A stretch of 64,000 nt of DNA from UBA10649 sp963700745 (lineage in GTDB: Bacteria; Actinomycetota; Actinomycetes; S36-B12). The translations under genes were made by a program, and so were the position numbers. Where the stretch lies: contig CAVOYT010000001.1 of the NCBI GenBank assembly GCA_963700745.1, positions 1 through 64,000 of the forward strand, written 5' to 3'. Below, piece by piece: positions 20,152-28,990 of the stretch; position 1 is the first letter of the stretch; each line of letters begins with the position of its first letter. Under the pieces are notes generated by a model. The model was not told the DNA's origin. It saw only the letters and a program-made list of their open reading frames with translations, and did no database searches.

Positions 20152-20943
20152 GTGAGCACCGGGATCGAGGTCGTCGCCCATCGGGGGGCCAGCAGTGACG
20201 AGCCCGAGCACACGCTGGCCGCGTACCTGAAGGCGATCGAGCAGGGCGCCGACGCGATCGAGTGCGACGTCAGGATGACGGCGGACGGCACCCTCGTCTG
20301 CGTCCACGACCGGCGGATCGACCGGACGAGCACCGGCCGTGGGTCGGTCAGCTCCATGACCCTGCAGGAGCTGGCGGTCTACGACTACAGCCGCAGCATC
20401 GAGGAGTGGCGCGACTACGAGGACCCGCCGCCGGATGAGACGCGCACCGACGTGCTGACCCTCCGGACGCTGCTGGCCACGATGCTCGATGCCTCGTCCA
20501 CGATGGGCTTCGCGATCGAGACCAAGCACCCCACGCGCTACGGGAAGTACGTCGAGGATGCGCTCGTCGAGGTGCTGCGCGAGTTCGGCCTGATCAGCGT
20601 TGGGGGAGGGTCGATCCCGCGAGCCAGGATCATGTCCTTCAGCCGCACCGCCGTGCGGCGAGTGCGCGAGCTGTCCGCGTCGACGCCGACGGTGTACCTC
20701 ATGGACGACGTCCCTCGCCGGTACCGCGACGGCAGCCTCCCCCCGGGCGTGCGTACCGCCGCCCCGTCCATCGACGTCATCCGTGCGCACCCGACGTATG
20801 TGGCCAAGGTGAAGGCGCGTGGTGGCCGGGTGCACGTGTGGACCGTGGACGAGAAGTCCGACGTCGCGCTGTGCGCGGAGCTCGGCGTCGACGCCATCAT
20901 CACCAACCGACCGGGACAGGTGCTCGCCCAGCTCGGCCGGTAG
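20152..20943 (+). CDS. glpQ: Glycerophosphodiester phosphodiesterase
   Basis: Hydrolyses glycerophosphodiesters to an alcohol and glycerol 3-phosphate. GDPD TIM-barrel motifs: VVAHRGASSDEPEHT (catalytic His, Glu), DAIECDVRMTADGTLVCVHD (metal Glu/Asp and second His), IDRTSTGRGSVSSMT, GFAIETKHPTRYG, and the C-terminal GRVHVWTVDEKSDVALCAEL and DAIITNRPG. 263 residues, complete, no signal peptide, so cytoplasmic. Start GTG is fixed by the -10 box. The stop codon overlaps the -10 of the next gene. Confidence 0.92.
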   Translation: MSTGIEVVAHRGASSDEPEHTLAAYLKAIEQGADAIECDVRMTADGTLVCVHDRRIDRTSTGRGSVSSMTLQELAVYDYSRSIEEWRDYEDPPPDETRTDVLTLRTLLATMLDASSTMGFAIETKHPTRYGKYVEDALVEVLREFGLISVGGGSIPRARIMSFSRTAVRRVRELSASTPTVYLMDDVPRRYRDGSLPPGVRTAAPSIDVIRAHPTYVAKVKARGGRVHVWTVDEKSDVALCAELGVDAIITNRPGQVLAQLGR

Positions 20944-20946
20944 GTT
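20941..20946 (+). promoter_or_regulatory. Leaderless-type -10 box overlapping a stop codon
   Basis: TAGGTT followed by exactly six bases and then ATG 20953. Its first three bases are the TAG stop codon of the glycerophosphodiesterase gene. Confidence 0.55.
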
Positions 20947-20952
20947 TCCCCC

Positions 20953-21915
20953 ATGGGCAAGAAGAGCACCACGAGGCGTAGCGGAACCCCGACGGCAAGC
21001 ACCGACGCGGCCGATGTCCCGGTCGTCGGGATGCGCGAGCCGTGCCCGTGCGGGTCGGGCCGCCGCTACAAGGCGTGCCACGGTCGCTCGGCGTCATCGG
21101 TGTTCGTCGGCCCCGCCCGGCCCTTCGAGGGGCTGGCATCGGAGTGCGACATCGTCGCCATGCGGGAGATCGTGCCCGCGGCCTCGGCGCGGCTTACCCT
21201 CACCGGCGACAACGCCGACCGTGACGTCACGCTCGTGACGGTGCTCCCGATGGCGTGGCCCGCTCTTGTCCGCGGCGACGGCTCGATCATGCTGGGGATG
21301 CAGGTGAATGTCGGCTCGGGCGATGCCAGCCGCGATCTCGCCGACGTGCTGCTCGCGGCCCTCGAGGCCGCGCCGGGCGAGCAGGTGGCCCTCGGCCGGG
21401 TGACCGCCGACTCGCCGCGCCTGCAGGACGTCATCGACCCGGACGCCGTCCTGGAGATCGCCGTGCACGACGACTTCGAGTTCTGGGTCGACGGAGCCGG
21501 CGAGATCGCCGACGACGTGCGCGCGTCGCTGGAGCGCGCCAGCGCCTACGCGCACCCCACGGTCAAGCTCGACAGCGTGCCGTCCGCGTACTGGACGCAG
21601 ATGGGCGAGAAGGAGCACCTGCGCTGGGTGATGCCGTACGACGAGGAGACCCTCCTCAATGCGCTGGCCCGGCTGCACGCGGCTGGCGAGGACTCCCTCG
21701 GCGAGGACACCCGGTTCGTCGGGATGTTCCGGGCGCAGGGCATCGTCTGCCCGGTCTGGGACCTCCCGTTCGGCATGGGTGCCGCGGCGGTGGAGGAGCC
21801 GGCCAAGGCCTTCGGCGAGCGGCTCGACGCTGCGTTGGCAGACGACACCCCGCTCACGAACGATCAGCGCCGGGCCCGCGCCGGCCTGACGACGCGCCAG
21901 GTCACCCTGCGCTAG
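20953..21915 (+). CDS. DUF5926 family protein with SEC-C zinc motif
   Basis: 320 intact residues. Near the N-terminus MREPCPCGSGRRYKACHGRS is a SEC-C-type zinc-binding motif (CxC...CH) like that at the SecA C-terminus. The rest (RPFEGLASECDIVAMREIVP, FEFWVDGAGEIADDV, LRWVMPYDEETLLNALARLH, FRAQGIVCPVWDLPFG) matches the DUF5926 family found across actinobacteria, whose role is not known to me. Start ATG is fixed by the -10 box. Tail to tail with the WecG-type gene. Confidence 0.85.
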   Translation: MGKKSTTRRSGTPTASTDAADVPVVGMREPCPCGSGRRYKACHGRSASSVFVGPARPFEGLASECDIVAMREIVPAASARLTLTGDNADRDVTLVTVLPMAWPALVRGDGSIMLGMQVNVGSGDASRDLADVLLAALEAAPGEQVALGRVTADSPRLQDVIDPDAVLEIAVHDDFEFWVDGAGEIADDVRASLERASAYAHPTVKLDSVPSAYWTQMGEKEHLRWVMPYDEETLLNALARLHAAGEDSLGEDTRFVGMFRAQGIVCPVWDLPFGMGAAAVEEPAKAFGERLDAALADDTPLTNDQRRARAGLTTRQVTLR

Positions 21916-22729
21916 CGGGCGTTGCTCCGCGCGGCGGACGTCCCTGAGCGTGCGCGCCGCCTCGGCCGCGAACACCGAGTTCCCCCACACGTACCGCCGC
22001 CCGAGCCGCCCGGGTTCGCTGGCCAGCCGGAACGCCCACTCCAGTCCGCTGCGCTGCATCCACTGCGGCGCCTGGGGTTTCGTGCCCGCGAGGAAGTCGA
22101 ACGCCGCGCCGACGGCCATCGCCGTGATGGGCAGCGCGTCGGCGAGCCGACGAACCTCGGTGTCCTGCCGCGGCGTGCCGAGCCCCACCCACACGATGGT
22201 TGCGCCGGAGGCGCGGAGCCGGTCGTCGCGCTCGGCGAGCTCGGCTGGCGGTGGCCGGGCGGAACGGCGGGCTCTCGGCGCCCACGACCAGGGCGCCCGG
22301 ATGATCCTCTGCGATCTGCGCCTGAAGGAGCTCGAGGGTCTCCGGTGAGCCACCGAGCAGGTAGTGCCGTGGGCCGTCGTTCGTCGACCGGTCCAGGACC
22401 CCGCGCATGACGTCGGGTCCGTAGACCCGCTCCCAGGCGTCGGCCACGTCGGGATAGGCGCGTCGGCCCACCCACGTGATGGGGACGCCGTCGCTGAAGA
22501 CGACGTCGGCCCCGGCCAGCAGGCGCGCGTAGCCCGGGTCGCTCTTGGCGAGCGCGACGTTGTAGGCGTTGCAGAAGTGGACGGCCAGCCCGGGGTGGCC
22601 GAGCGCTCCGGTGGCGACGGCGTCACTGGCCTCCAGGACGTAGTCGATGGCCGCCGCCAGCGGCATGACCGTGAAGTCGATCCGGCCGATGCGGTGGTCA
22701 CGGGGTGGCGGCTCGCCTCTTCCCGGCAT
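21912..22729 (-). CDS. wecG: WecG/TagA/CpsF family glycosyltransferase, frameshifted
   Basis: GT26 family; transfers an N-acetylmannosamine-type sugar to a lipid-linked GlcNAc in teichoic acid or surface-glycan synthesis. Motifs: VHFCNAYNVALAKSDPGYAR, LLAGADVVFSDGVPITWVGR, HYLLGGSPETLELLQAQI, IVWVGLGTPRQDTEVRRLAD, MAVGAAFDFLAGTKPQAPQW, GLEWAFRLASEPGRLGRRYV. One frame change lies near 22262. The last residues are uncertain because all three frames remain plausible between 21940 and 21912. It lies 12 bp downstream of the UPF0016 gene and probably shares its operon. Confidence 0.85.
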
Positions 22730-22741
22730 CAGTTCCCTCTC

Positions 22742-23368
22742 CTAGGCCCGTACGAACTCGATGGCCGTCCACACAGCCAGCACCGTCAGGATGCCACCCG
22801 AGACCAGCCGGATCCGCCAGATCGGGACTCGAGTGCGCAGCCACGACCCGATCAGCACCGCCAGCCCGGACACGACCAGCAGCGCTGACCAGGATCCGAT
22901 GAACACCGAGACCGGATCGCCCGTCCGGGCGGCGAGGCCCGCGGTGAGCAGCTGGCTCAGGTCGCCCCACTCGGCGGTGAAGAGGATCACGAAGCTCGTG
23001 ACGAGGACCCGGAGGGGCGACGTCGCGTCGCGCTGCGCGGCCCGGTCCTCGATCTCGGCCTCCTCCTCTGCCTCCTGGCCGGCCTCGGCCGCCCGCGACG
23101 CGAGACCTCCCCTCACCATGACGATCGCCCCGACGGCGAAGAGCACGAAGGTGATGGCCAGGACGAGCCGCTGGGGGGCGAGGGCCAGCAGCCCGCCGGC
23201 CACCACGGCGATCAGCACCTGGACGGCGAACGCGGCCGCGACGCCGAGCCAGACCCAGATGTGCCGGAACCGCGTGGCGAGGACGAGCGTGGCGACGAAG
23301 GTCTTGTCGGGAAGCTCAGCGGGGAAGATCAGTGCGAACGTGGTGACGACGATCGCGATGTCGATCAC
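22742..23368 (-). CDS. UPF0016/GDT1-family cation (Mn2+/Ca2+) exporter
   Basis: 208 intact residues, six predicted spans in two inverted halves. Each half carries an E-x-x-D motif: FPAELPDKTFVATLVLATR (first) and FTAEWGDLSQLLTAGLAART (second). The usual second motif is EWGD(R/K)(S/T); here the basic residue is Leu. The acidic linker (AGQEAEEEAEIEDRAAQRD) is typical. Family members export manganese (MneA) or act in Golgi ion balance (GDT1/TMEM165). The start overlaps the stop of the upstream membrane gene by four bases. Confidence 0.85.
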   Translation of the reverse strand: MIDIAIVVTTFALIFPAELPDKTFVATLVLATRFRHIWVWLGVAAAFAVQVLIAVVAGGLLALAPQRLVLAITFVLFAVGAIVMVRGGLASRAAEAGQEAEEEAEIEDRAAQRDATSPLRVLVTSFVILFTAEWGDLSQLLTAGLAARTGDPVSVFIGSWSALLVVSGLAVLIGSWLRTRVPIWRIRLVSGGILTVLAVWTAIEFVRA

Positions 23369-24687
23369 GACGGCGGGGGGTCTGCCGGGGGGTCGTCATC
23401 ATCGAGTGGTTCGACCGCGTCCGACAGCAGGTCGACCGACAGGTGCGGCCACATGGTCGGCGTGGGAATCGTTCGGTCGCCGGTCCAGGGGGCCGGGGTG
23501 GCGTCGAGGATGCGGCACAGCTCGTAGGCCGCGAACTCGTACCGGGACCGGGCTGCCTGGAACTGCTCCCAGGCCTGGTCGAGATCCCGGTCGATCGGGA
23601 AGCCGGAGCGCTGGAGCACGTCGACGGCCTTGTCGAAGTCGGCGCGGGTGATCCGCAGCGGTCCCCGCTCACCCCTGCTCAGGGCCTTGACGGCATCGGC
23701 ATCGAGGCCGGTCATGGCGTCGCGATCGGTCGCGAGCTCGACCGCGATCATCTTCCGGGACCACCCCGGCAGCACGATGTCCGCGCTCTGGGCGGGGGGC
23801 CCGCTGGCGCGGAACGAGCCGCGGAATCCCATCCGTGGGCGCCAGGAATGCCGCTGCGAGACGATGACGTAGAGCACCTCGAAGGACTGCCCGCCTTGGA
23901 TCAGCAGGCGGTAGGCGCCCGTGCGCTGCAGAGAGTGGTTGAGCGACACCTGGAGCGCGGCGGCGTCCATGACGGCCAGCATCGCCACCGCATAGTGGCG
24001 GATGGCCTGGGCCGACCGAACCCAGATGAGCACGGGGTAGGTCATGTGCGTCATGCGCAGGCGGGAGGCGACCGCCCCCCACTTCAGGAACTCGTCGGCG
24101 ATGCCCGGGAGGTTGTCGGTGAGCGCGTAGCGGGACAGCAGCTCGGGCCCCCACGCGGGCTCACCGGCAGCCACGCCCAGCGTCGTGACGTCGACCTCGC
24201 GCTGGAGATAGGCCGAGTAGATGGTCGGCAGGAAGCCGATCATCAGGGCGATCACGATGGGACCGGTCGCGGCGGCGAAGAAGTCGATGATCGTCTGCTC
24301 CTCGGTGTTGACCGCCGCGAAGCCGAGGGTGAGCAGGCTCGAGCCGGCCTGGCGGATCGAGTCGCCGAGGTCCTGCCCCCCGATGCCGTAGAGCAGCAGC
24401 CCGAAGGCGAGCAGGTAGAGCACCAGCCAGGTGATCAGCTGCAGGATGATGATCAGCGGTCCGGCCCACGCCAGGACGGCATCCCGGGCGGGATAGTCCC
24501 GGCGAAGGCGGGCGATCCCCGTGGCCGTGGCCGTGACCGCGCGGGCCACCGTGTCGCTGATGATCGAGCGCAGCGACCGAGGGATGACGACCGTCCGCAT
24601 GAGGCTGGTGGTGGTGGCGATCAGCAGGAACAGCCCCACGATCGAGGCTGCGCTTCGCGACAGGACGTCCGCGACGAGTTGCGACAC
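23365..24687 (-). CDS. Integral membrane protein, possibly ion-channel-like
   Basis: About 440 residues. Spans are seen at SIVGLFLLIATTTSLMRTVV, LIIILQLITWLVLYLLAFGL, a re-entrant-like SIRQAGSSLLTLGFAAVNTE, and GPIVIALMIGFLPTIYSAYL. The soluble C-terminal half has LTDNLPGIADEFLKWGAVAS, LRITRADFDKAVDVLQRSGF and an acidic tail. The SSLLTLGFA stretch between two spans loosely recalls a K+-channel pore, but no TVGYG-like filter is present. Start GTG 24687 is preferred over the in-frame ATG 24732, which would overlap the divergent gene's start. It overlaps the UPF0016 gene by four bases. Confidence 0.65.
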   Translation of the reverse strand: MSQLVADVLSRSAASIVGLFLLIATTTSLMRTVVIPRSLRSIISDTVARAVTATATGIARLRRDYPARDAVLAWAGPLIIILQLITWLVLYLLAFGLLLYGIGGQDLGDSIRQAGSSLLTLGFAAVNTEEQTIIDFFAAATGPIVIALMIGFLPTIYSAYLQREVDVTTLGVAAGEPAWGPELLSRYALTDNLPGIADEFLKWGAVASRLRMTHMTYPVLIWVRSAQAIRHYAVAMLAVMDAAALQVSLNHSLQRTGAYRLLIQGGQSFEVLYVIVSQRHSWRPRMGFRGSFRASGPPAQSADIVLPGWSRKMIAVELATDRDAMTGLDADAVKALSRGERGPLRITRADFDKAVDVLQRSGFPIDRDLDQAWEQFQAARSRYEFAAYELCRILDATPAPWTGDRTIPTPTMWPHLSVDLLSDAVEPLDDDDPPADPPPS

Positions 24688-24713
24688 CCGCAGATGGTCC
24701 CATATCGGCCGAC

Positions 24714-24719
24714 TACGCT
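24714..24719 (+). promoter_or_regulatory. Leaderless-type -10 box
   Basis: TACGCT followed by exactly six bases and then GTG 24726 of the DUF4446 gene. Confidence 0.5.
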
Positions 24720-24725
24720 CTGGGT

Positions 24726-25217
24726 GTGACAACCGACCCCCAGGCTGCGCTGATCGTGGCGCTCGTCGGCATCGCGGTGGGCGTGGTCGGCGTCGTGCTG
24801 GGAGCGGTGGCCTTCACCCGTCTCGGCCGCCTGAACCGCTCCTACGCCCTCCTGCAGGCCGGTGAGGGGCGCGAGACGATCGTGGACGTCATGGGACGGA
24901 CCATGGACGAGTTCGCCGACCTCCGCGACGAGGTCCTTCGGCTCGAGTCCCAGCTGACGGCAACGCGTCGGGACCTCGCCGCCGCCCTCCGGCACGTGTC
25001 CGTGGTGCGCTACGACGCGTTCGGCGACATGGGCGGACGGTTCTCGTTCTCGGCGGCGCTGCTGGACGACTCCGGAGACGGCCTCGTCATCACCTCGATC
25101 CATGCCCGCAGCGAGACCCGGACCTACCTGAAGGGCCTGTCCGCGGGCGACAGCGACATCACCTTGTCGCCCGAGGAGCTGCAGGCGGTCCGCATCGCCA
25201 GGGGGATCGAGTCGTGA
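24726..25217 (+). CDS. DUF4446 family membrane-anchored protein
   Basis: 163 intact residues: one N-terminal span (ALIVALVGIAVGVVGVVLGA), a coiled-coil stretch (TMDEFADLRDEVLRLESQL), then the family core VSVVRYDAFGDMGGRFSFSA, LLDDSGDGLVITSIHARSET, RTYLKGLSAGDSD. DUF4446 is common in Gram-positives; its function is unknown. The stop overlaps the pheA start (GTGA), so it heads an operon with prephenate dehydratase and RmlB. Confidence 0.85.
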   Translation: MTTDPQAALIVALVGIAVGVVGVVLGAVAFTRLGRLNRSYALLQAGEGRETIVDVMGRTMDEFADLRDEVLRLESQLTATRRDLAAALRHVSVVRYDAFGDMGGRFSFSAALLDDSGDGLVITSIHARSETRTYLKGLSAGDSDITLSPEELQAVRIARGIES

Positions 25218-26148
25218 GCGCGCGTCGGATCGCCTACCTCGGCCCGAGCGGATCCTTCTGCGGGGCTGCGCTGCCGTCGAGCTGACCCGGGAGCGAGACG
25301 TCGAGCTGGTCCCGTCGGTGTCCGTGCAGTCGGCCCTGGACGCTGCTCGAGACGGCTCCGTGGACGAGGCGCTCGTCCCCATCGAGAACTCCGTCGAGGG
25401 CTCGGTCTCCGTGACGCTGGACGAGCTGGCCAGCGGCAAGCGGCTGGTCATCGTGGACGAGGTGGTCATCCCCGTCCGGTTCGCCCTCATGGCCCGCCCC
25501 GGCACCCGGATGTCGGATGTCGGCCGCCTGGCGACTCATCCGCATGCGCAGGCCCAGGTTCGCCAGTGGCTGTCGGACAACCTGCCGGACGCTGCCGTGA
25601 TCCCGGCGATGTCGACTGCGGCGGCCGCGGCCGCGCTGCTCGAGGATCCGCCGGCGTTCGAGGCGGCCGTCGCCCAGCGCATCGCTGCCGAGATCTACGG
25701 CCTCGACGTCCTGGCCGACGACATCCAGGACACCGACGACGCGACGACCCGCTTCGTCCTCGTCCGCCTGCCGGGCGAGATCCCACCACCGACCGGGGCC
25801 GACAAGACGACGCTGAGCCTGTACATGCGGCAGGACGAGCCCGGCGCCCTGCTGGCCATCCTCACCGAGTTCGCGGTGCGCGGCGTCAACATGACCCGCA
25901 TCGAGTCCCGCCCGACGCGCAAGGCGCTCGGGGACTACTACTTCAGCGTCGACGTCGAGGGACACGTGGCCGATGCGCGCGTGTCGGAGGCGCTCATGGG
26001 CCTGCACCGGATCTGCCTGGACGTCCGCTTCCTTGGCTCGTACGCCCGGCACGACGGCAAGCAGCCGGTCTTGCGCGCCGGTGTCACCGACACGGACTTC
26101 GCCGATGCCCGACAGTGGCTCGACCGATTGAAGGAGAACAAGCAGTGA
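25214..26148 (+). CDS. pheA: Prephenate dehydratase with ACT domain
   Basis: Converts prephenate to phenylpyruvate in phenylalanine synthesis. RIAYLGPSGSFCGAAL begins the catalytic domain; VPIENSVEGSVSVTLDEL, THPHAQAQVRQWL and DTDDATTRFVLVRLP (the essential TTRF) follow. The C-terminal ACT regulatory domain shows PGALLAILTEFAVRGVNMTR then IESRPTRKALGDYYF (ESRP binds phenylalanine). One base near 25262 is missing or extra. Start GTG 25214 overlaps the DUF4446 stop; the end overlaps the rmlB GTG. About 312 residues, normal length. Feedback inhibition by phenylalanine is expected from the ACT domain. Confidence 0.92.
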
Positions 26149-27125
26149 GGTATTTCGTCACCGGAGCCGCCGGCTTCATCGGTTCGCACTTCGTGCGCGA
26201 GCTCATGTCCGGCGCGTACGGCGTTGAGCCGACCGGGGTCACCGTCTACGACAAGCTGACGTACGCGGGGAACCTGGAGAACCTCGCATCCGTGGCGTCC
26301 GACCCGCGCTTCACGTTCGTCCAGGGGGACATCTGCGACGGCGACCTGCTGGACCAGGTGCTGCCCGGACACGACGTGGTCGTCAACTTCGCGGCCGAGA
26401 CGCACGTCGATCGCTCCATCCACGGGCCTCAGGACTTCATCATCACCAACGTCGTCGGCACCCAGACGCTGCTCGACGCCTGCCTTCGCCACGGCATCCC
26501 CCGCACGGTGCACATCGGCACCGACGAGGTGTACGGCTCGATCGACGAGGGATCGTGGGACGAGGACGAGCCGCTGAAGCCCAACTCGCCCTACTCAGCG
26601 GCCAAGGCGGCGGCCGAGATGCTGGTCCGCGCCTACTTCGTCACGTACGGCCTGAACGTCTCGAGCACCCGGTGCTCCAACAACTACGGGCCGTACCAGT
26701 TCCCCGAGAAGGTCATCCCGCTGTTCGTCACGAACCTCATCGACGGCGGCAAGGTGCCGCTGTACGGCGACGGGATGAACGTCCGGGACTGGCTGCACGT
26801 CGACGACCACTGCCGCGGCATCGCCCTCGTGATCGAGAAGGGCCAGCCGGGCGAGAGCTACAACATCGGCGGCGGGCTCGAGCTCAACAACCGGGAGCTC
26901 ACCGAGCGCGTGCTCGCCGTGATGGGCGCCGACTGGAGCTCCGTCCAGCCGGTCGAGGACCGCAAGGGCCACGATCGCCGCTACTCCGTCAACGACGGGA
27001 AGCTCCGGGCCCTGGGCTACGCCCCGCAGCACCGGTTCGAGGACGGCCTGGCCGAGACGGTCACGTGGTACCGCGACAACGAGGCCTGGTGGCGTCCGCT
27101 CAAGGCCAAGGCCGCCATCGGCTGA
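26145..27125 (+). CDS. rmlB: dTDP-glucose 4,6-dehydratase
   Basis: Second enzyme of dTDP-L-rhamnose synthesis. Extended SDR with YFVTGAAGFIGSHFVREL (NAD site), YDKLTYAGNLENLASV, VVNFAAETHVDRSIHGPQDF, HIGTDEVYGSIDEG (catalytic Asp-Glu pair), PNSPYSAAKAAAEMLV (YxxxK), RCSNNYGPYQFPEKVIPLFV, GDGMNVRDWLHVDDHCRGI and a tail DRKGHDRRYSVNDGKLRALG. 326 residues, intact. GTG 26145 overlaps the pheA stop. rmlD follows after a gap holding a long inverted repeat. Rhamnose is expected in the cell-wall linkage or surface glycan. Confidence 0.95.
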   Translation: MRYFVTGAAGFIGSHFVRELMSGAYGVEPTGVTVYDKLTYAGNLENLASVASDPRFTFVQGDICDGDLLDQVLPGHDVVVNFAAETHVDRSIHGPQDFIITNVVGTQTLLDACLRHGIPRTVHIGTDEVYGSIDEGSWDEDEPLKPNSPYSAAKAAAEMLVRAYFVTYGLNVSSTRCSNNYGPYQFPEKVIPLFVTNLIDGGKVPLYGDGMNVRDWLHVDDHCRGIALVIEKGQPGESYNIGGGLELNNRELTERVLAVMGADWSSVQPVEDRKGHDRRYSVNDGKLRALGYAPQHRFEDGLAETVTWYRDNEAWWRPLKAKAAIG

Positions 27126-27155
27126 CCTGCAGCCGCCGCCGTCACCCCTCATCGC

Positions 27156-27213
27156 CGAGTGTGCAGTTGTTGGGGACGAAACGGCCGTTCCCTCCCCAAC
27201 AACTGCACACTCG
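27156..27213. terminator. Perfect 21-bp inverted repeat between rmlB and rmlD
   Basis: Left arm 27156-27176 begins CGAGTGTGCAGTTGTTGG; the right arm 27193-27213 is its exact complement. The 16-base loop contains its own palindrome AACGGCCGTT (27180-27189). There is no U-run, so it may be an actinobacterial terminator, an mRNA-processing hairpin or an interspersed repeat. Confidence 0.6.
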
Positions 27214-27241
27214 CGGGGGAGCGTCCTGAGAGAGTAGGGCC

Positions 27242-28106
27242 ATGCGCGTTCTCGTGATCGGCTGCAACGGGCAGCTCGGGTCCGCCCTGATGCGGGTGCT
27301 CGGCCGCCATGACGACGCGACGGCGCTCGGCGTCGACTACCCGGACATCGACATCACCGACCCCGACTCCGTGGCCCGCGTCTTCGCCGACTTCGCGCCC
27401 GACGCGGTCATCAACTGCGCCGCCTACACCGCCGTCGACGACGCGGAGCTGCACGAGGACGCGGCCATGCGGGTGAACGGGCTTGGCCCGCGCGTCGTCG
27501 CCGAAGCAGTGTCGGACGTCCGGCGCCTGGCTGGTGCACGTGTCGACCGACTACGTGTTCGACGGATCAGCCACGACCCCGTATGCCGAGGATGCGGAAC
27601 CCTCCCCGGCATCGGCCTATGGACGGACGAAGCTCGCCGGCGAGCTGGCCGTGCAGGAGGTGCTGCCCGACTCGCACTACCTCGTGCGCACCGCGTGGCT
27701 GTACGGGACGCAGGGGAACAACTTCGTCAAGACGATGCTGCGCCTGGAGAAGGAGCGCGACACGGTCTCCGTGGTGACCGACCAGCGCGGCCAGCCGACC
27801 TACGCAGGCGACCTGGCCGAGCAGATCGTGCTCCTGCTGGACCGGCATCCGGAGCCCGGCACGTACCACGGCACCAACTCCGGCGAGGTGTCCTGGCACG
27901 GCTTCACCGAGGAGATCTTCCGGCTGGCCGGAGCCGATCCCGACCGCGTGCTGCCGACCACGTCCGCGGAGTTCGTCCGACCGGCGGCGCGGCCGGCCTA
28001 CTCCGTCCTCGGCCACGACCGGTGGGCCGAGCAGGGACTCCCGGAGATGCGCCCCTGGCCGGAGGCGCTCAAGGCGGCCTTCGCCGACGGCATCGGCTCC
28101 CAATAG
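27242..28106 (+). CDS. rmlD: dTDP-4-dehydrorhamnose reductase, one frameshift
   Basis: Last step of dTDP-L-rhamnose synthesis. Motifs: VLVIGCNGQLGSALMRVL, DAVINCAAYTAVDDAELHED, WLVHVSTDYVFDGSATTPYA, SPASAYGRTKLAGELAVQ (YxxxK), YLVRTAWLYGTQGNNFVKTM, GQPTYAGDLAEQIVLLL, and the tail RPAARPAYSVLGHDRW. The frame changes near 27515, so two overlapping frames are each open for part of the gene. About 288 residues, normal. It lies 116 bp after rmlB, beyond the inverted repeat. Confidence 0.9.
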
Positions 28107-28108
28107 CC

Positions 28109-28172
28109 CGATGCATCGTCAGACGTGGCGGGTCTGCGGTCCCCGAAACCCGCCACGAGTGACGAGGCATCG
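28109..28172. terminator. Bidirectional hairpin between convergent genes
   Basis: Inner arms CGTGGCGGGT (28124-28133) and ACCCGCCACG (28148-28157), with an outer continuation GATGC/CGTCA pairing TGACG/GCATC. It lies between the ends of rmlD and the HAD phosphatase gene. Confidence 0.6.
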
Positions 28173-28181
28173 GAGGGGTGG

Positions 28182-28990
28182 CTAGAGGACGAGGGCGTCG
28201 AGGACGTCCGCCACGCCGTCGCCGGGGACACCGCTCGTGACGGTGTCCGCGGCCTCCTTGACCGTAGTCCGGCGCGGTGTCCATGGCGACTCCGAGACCG
28301 GCCCACCGCAGCATGGCCGTGTCGTTCCAGGAGTCGCCGATGGCGATGGTGCCCGCGGGGTCGTAGCCACGGATCTCGCACAGGCGCTGCAGCATGGTGG
28401 CCTTGTTGACCCCCCGCGGTCCGACGTCCATCCAGGCCACGTCGCCGATTCCGTAGATCACCGACTCGTAGCCGAGCTTCTCGATGACGGGGCCGAAGCC
28501 GGTCCCGGCGTGCTCCTCGCTGCGCACGACGATACGCACGATCGGCTCGTCGAGGAGGTGCTCGAACGGGACCTCGCGGACGGACAGCGCCAGCGGTCCG
28601 GTCTCGAACATGCGGGTGGTGCGGAACATCCCGGAGACGTCCTCGACCGCGAAGACGGCGTCGGGCACGTGCTCGATCAGCTCCTCCAGTACCGGGCGCG
28701 GGTCGAACGTGACGGACTCGACCGTGTGCTCGGTGGCGACGCTGACCAGCAGGGCACCGTTGCTGCACACGATCGAGGTCGTCGATGCCCGCGGCGCGGG
28801 CCACCGGGACAGTCGTCGAGGGCGTGCGCCCGGTCGCGATCGAGACGGGGATCCCGGCCTCGCGCACGCGCGCGATCGACTCGACGACCCGCTCGCCGAC
28901 GGCACCGAGGTGCGCGACCAGGGTGTCGTCGACGTCGACGGCGACGAGGGACGGGACGAACCCATCGGGGATGACGGGAGTCGGGCTCAT
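28182..28990 (-). CDS. Cof-type HAD hydrolase, frameshifted
   Basis: HAD phosphatase with a C2 cap (Cof/IIB type). Motif I: SLVAVDVDDTLVAHLGAVG; motif II: VSIATGRTPSTTVPVA; cap core IVCSNGALLVSVATEHTVES; Lys motif GVNKATMLQRLCEIRG; motif III/IV: TIAIGDSWNDTAMLRWAGLG, then VPGDGVADVLDALVL at the end. Frame changes lie near 28770 and 28265. Members dephosphorylate sugar phosphates or cofactors; the substrate is unknown. The start overlaps the serS stop (ATGA), so it is co-transcribed with serS. Confidence 0.82.

Noticed and set aside
23365..24687. A classical K+ channel
   Set aside because: A re-entrant-like stretch is present but there is no TxGYG or TTGYGD filter, unlike the clear channel at 32937-34004.
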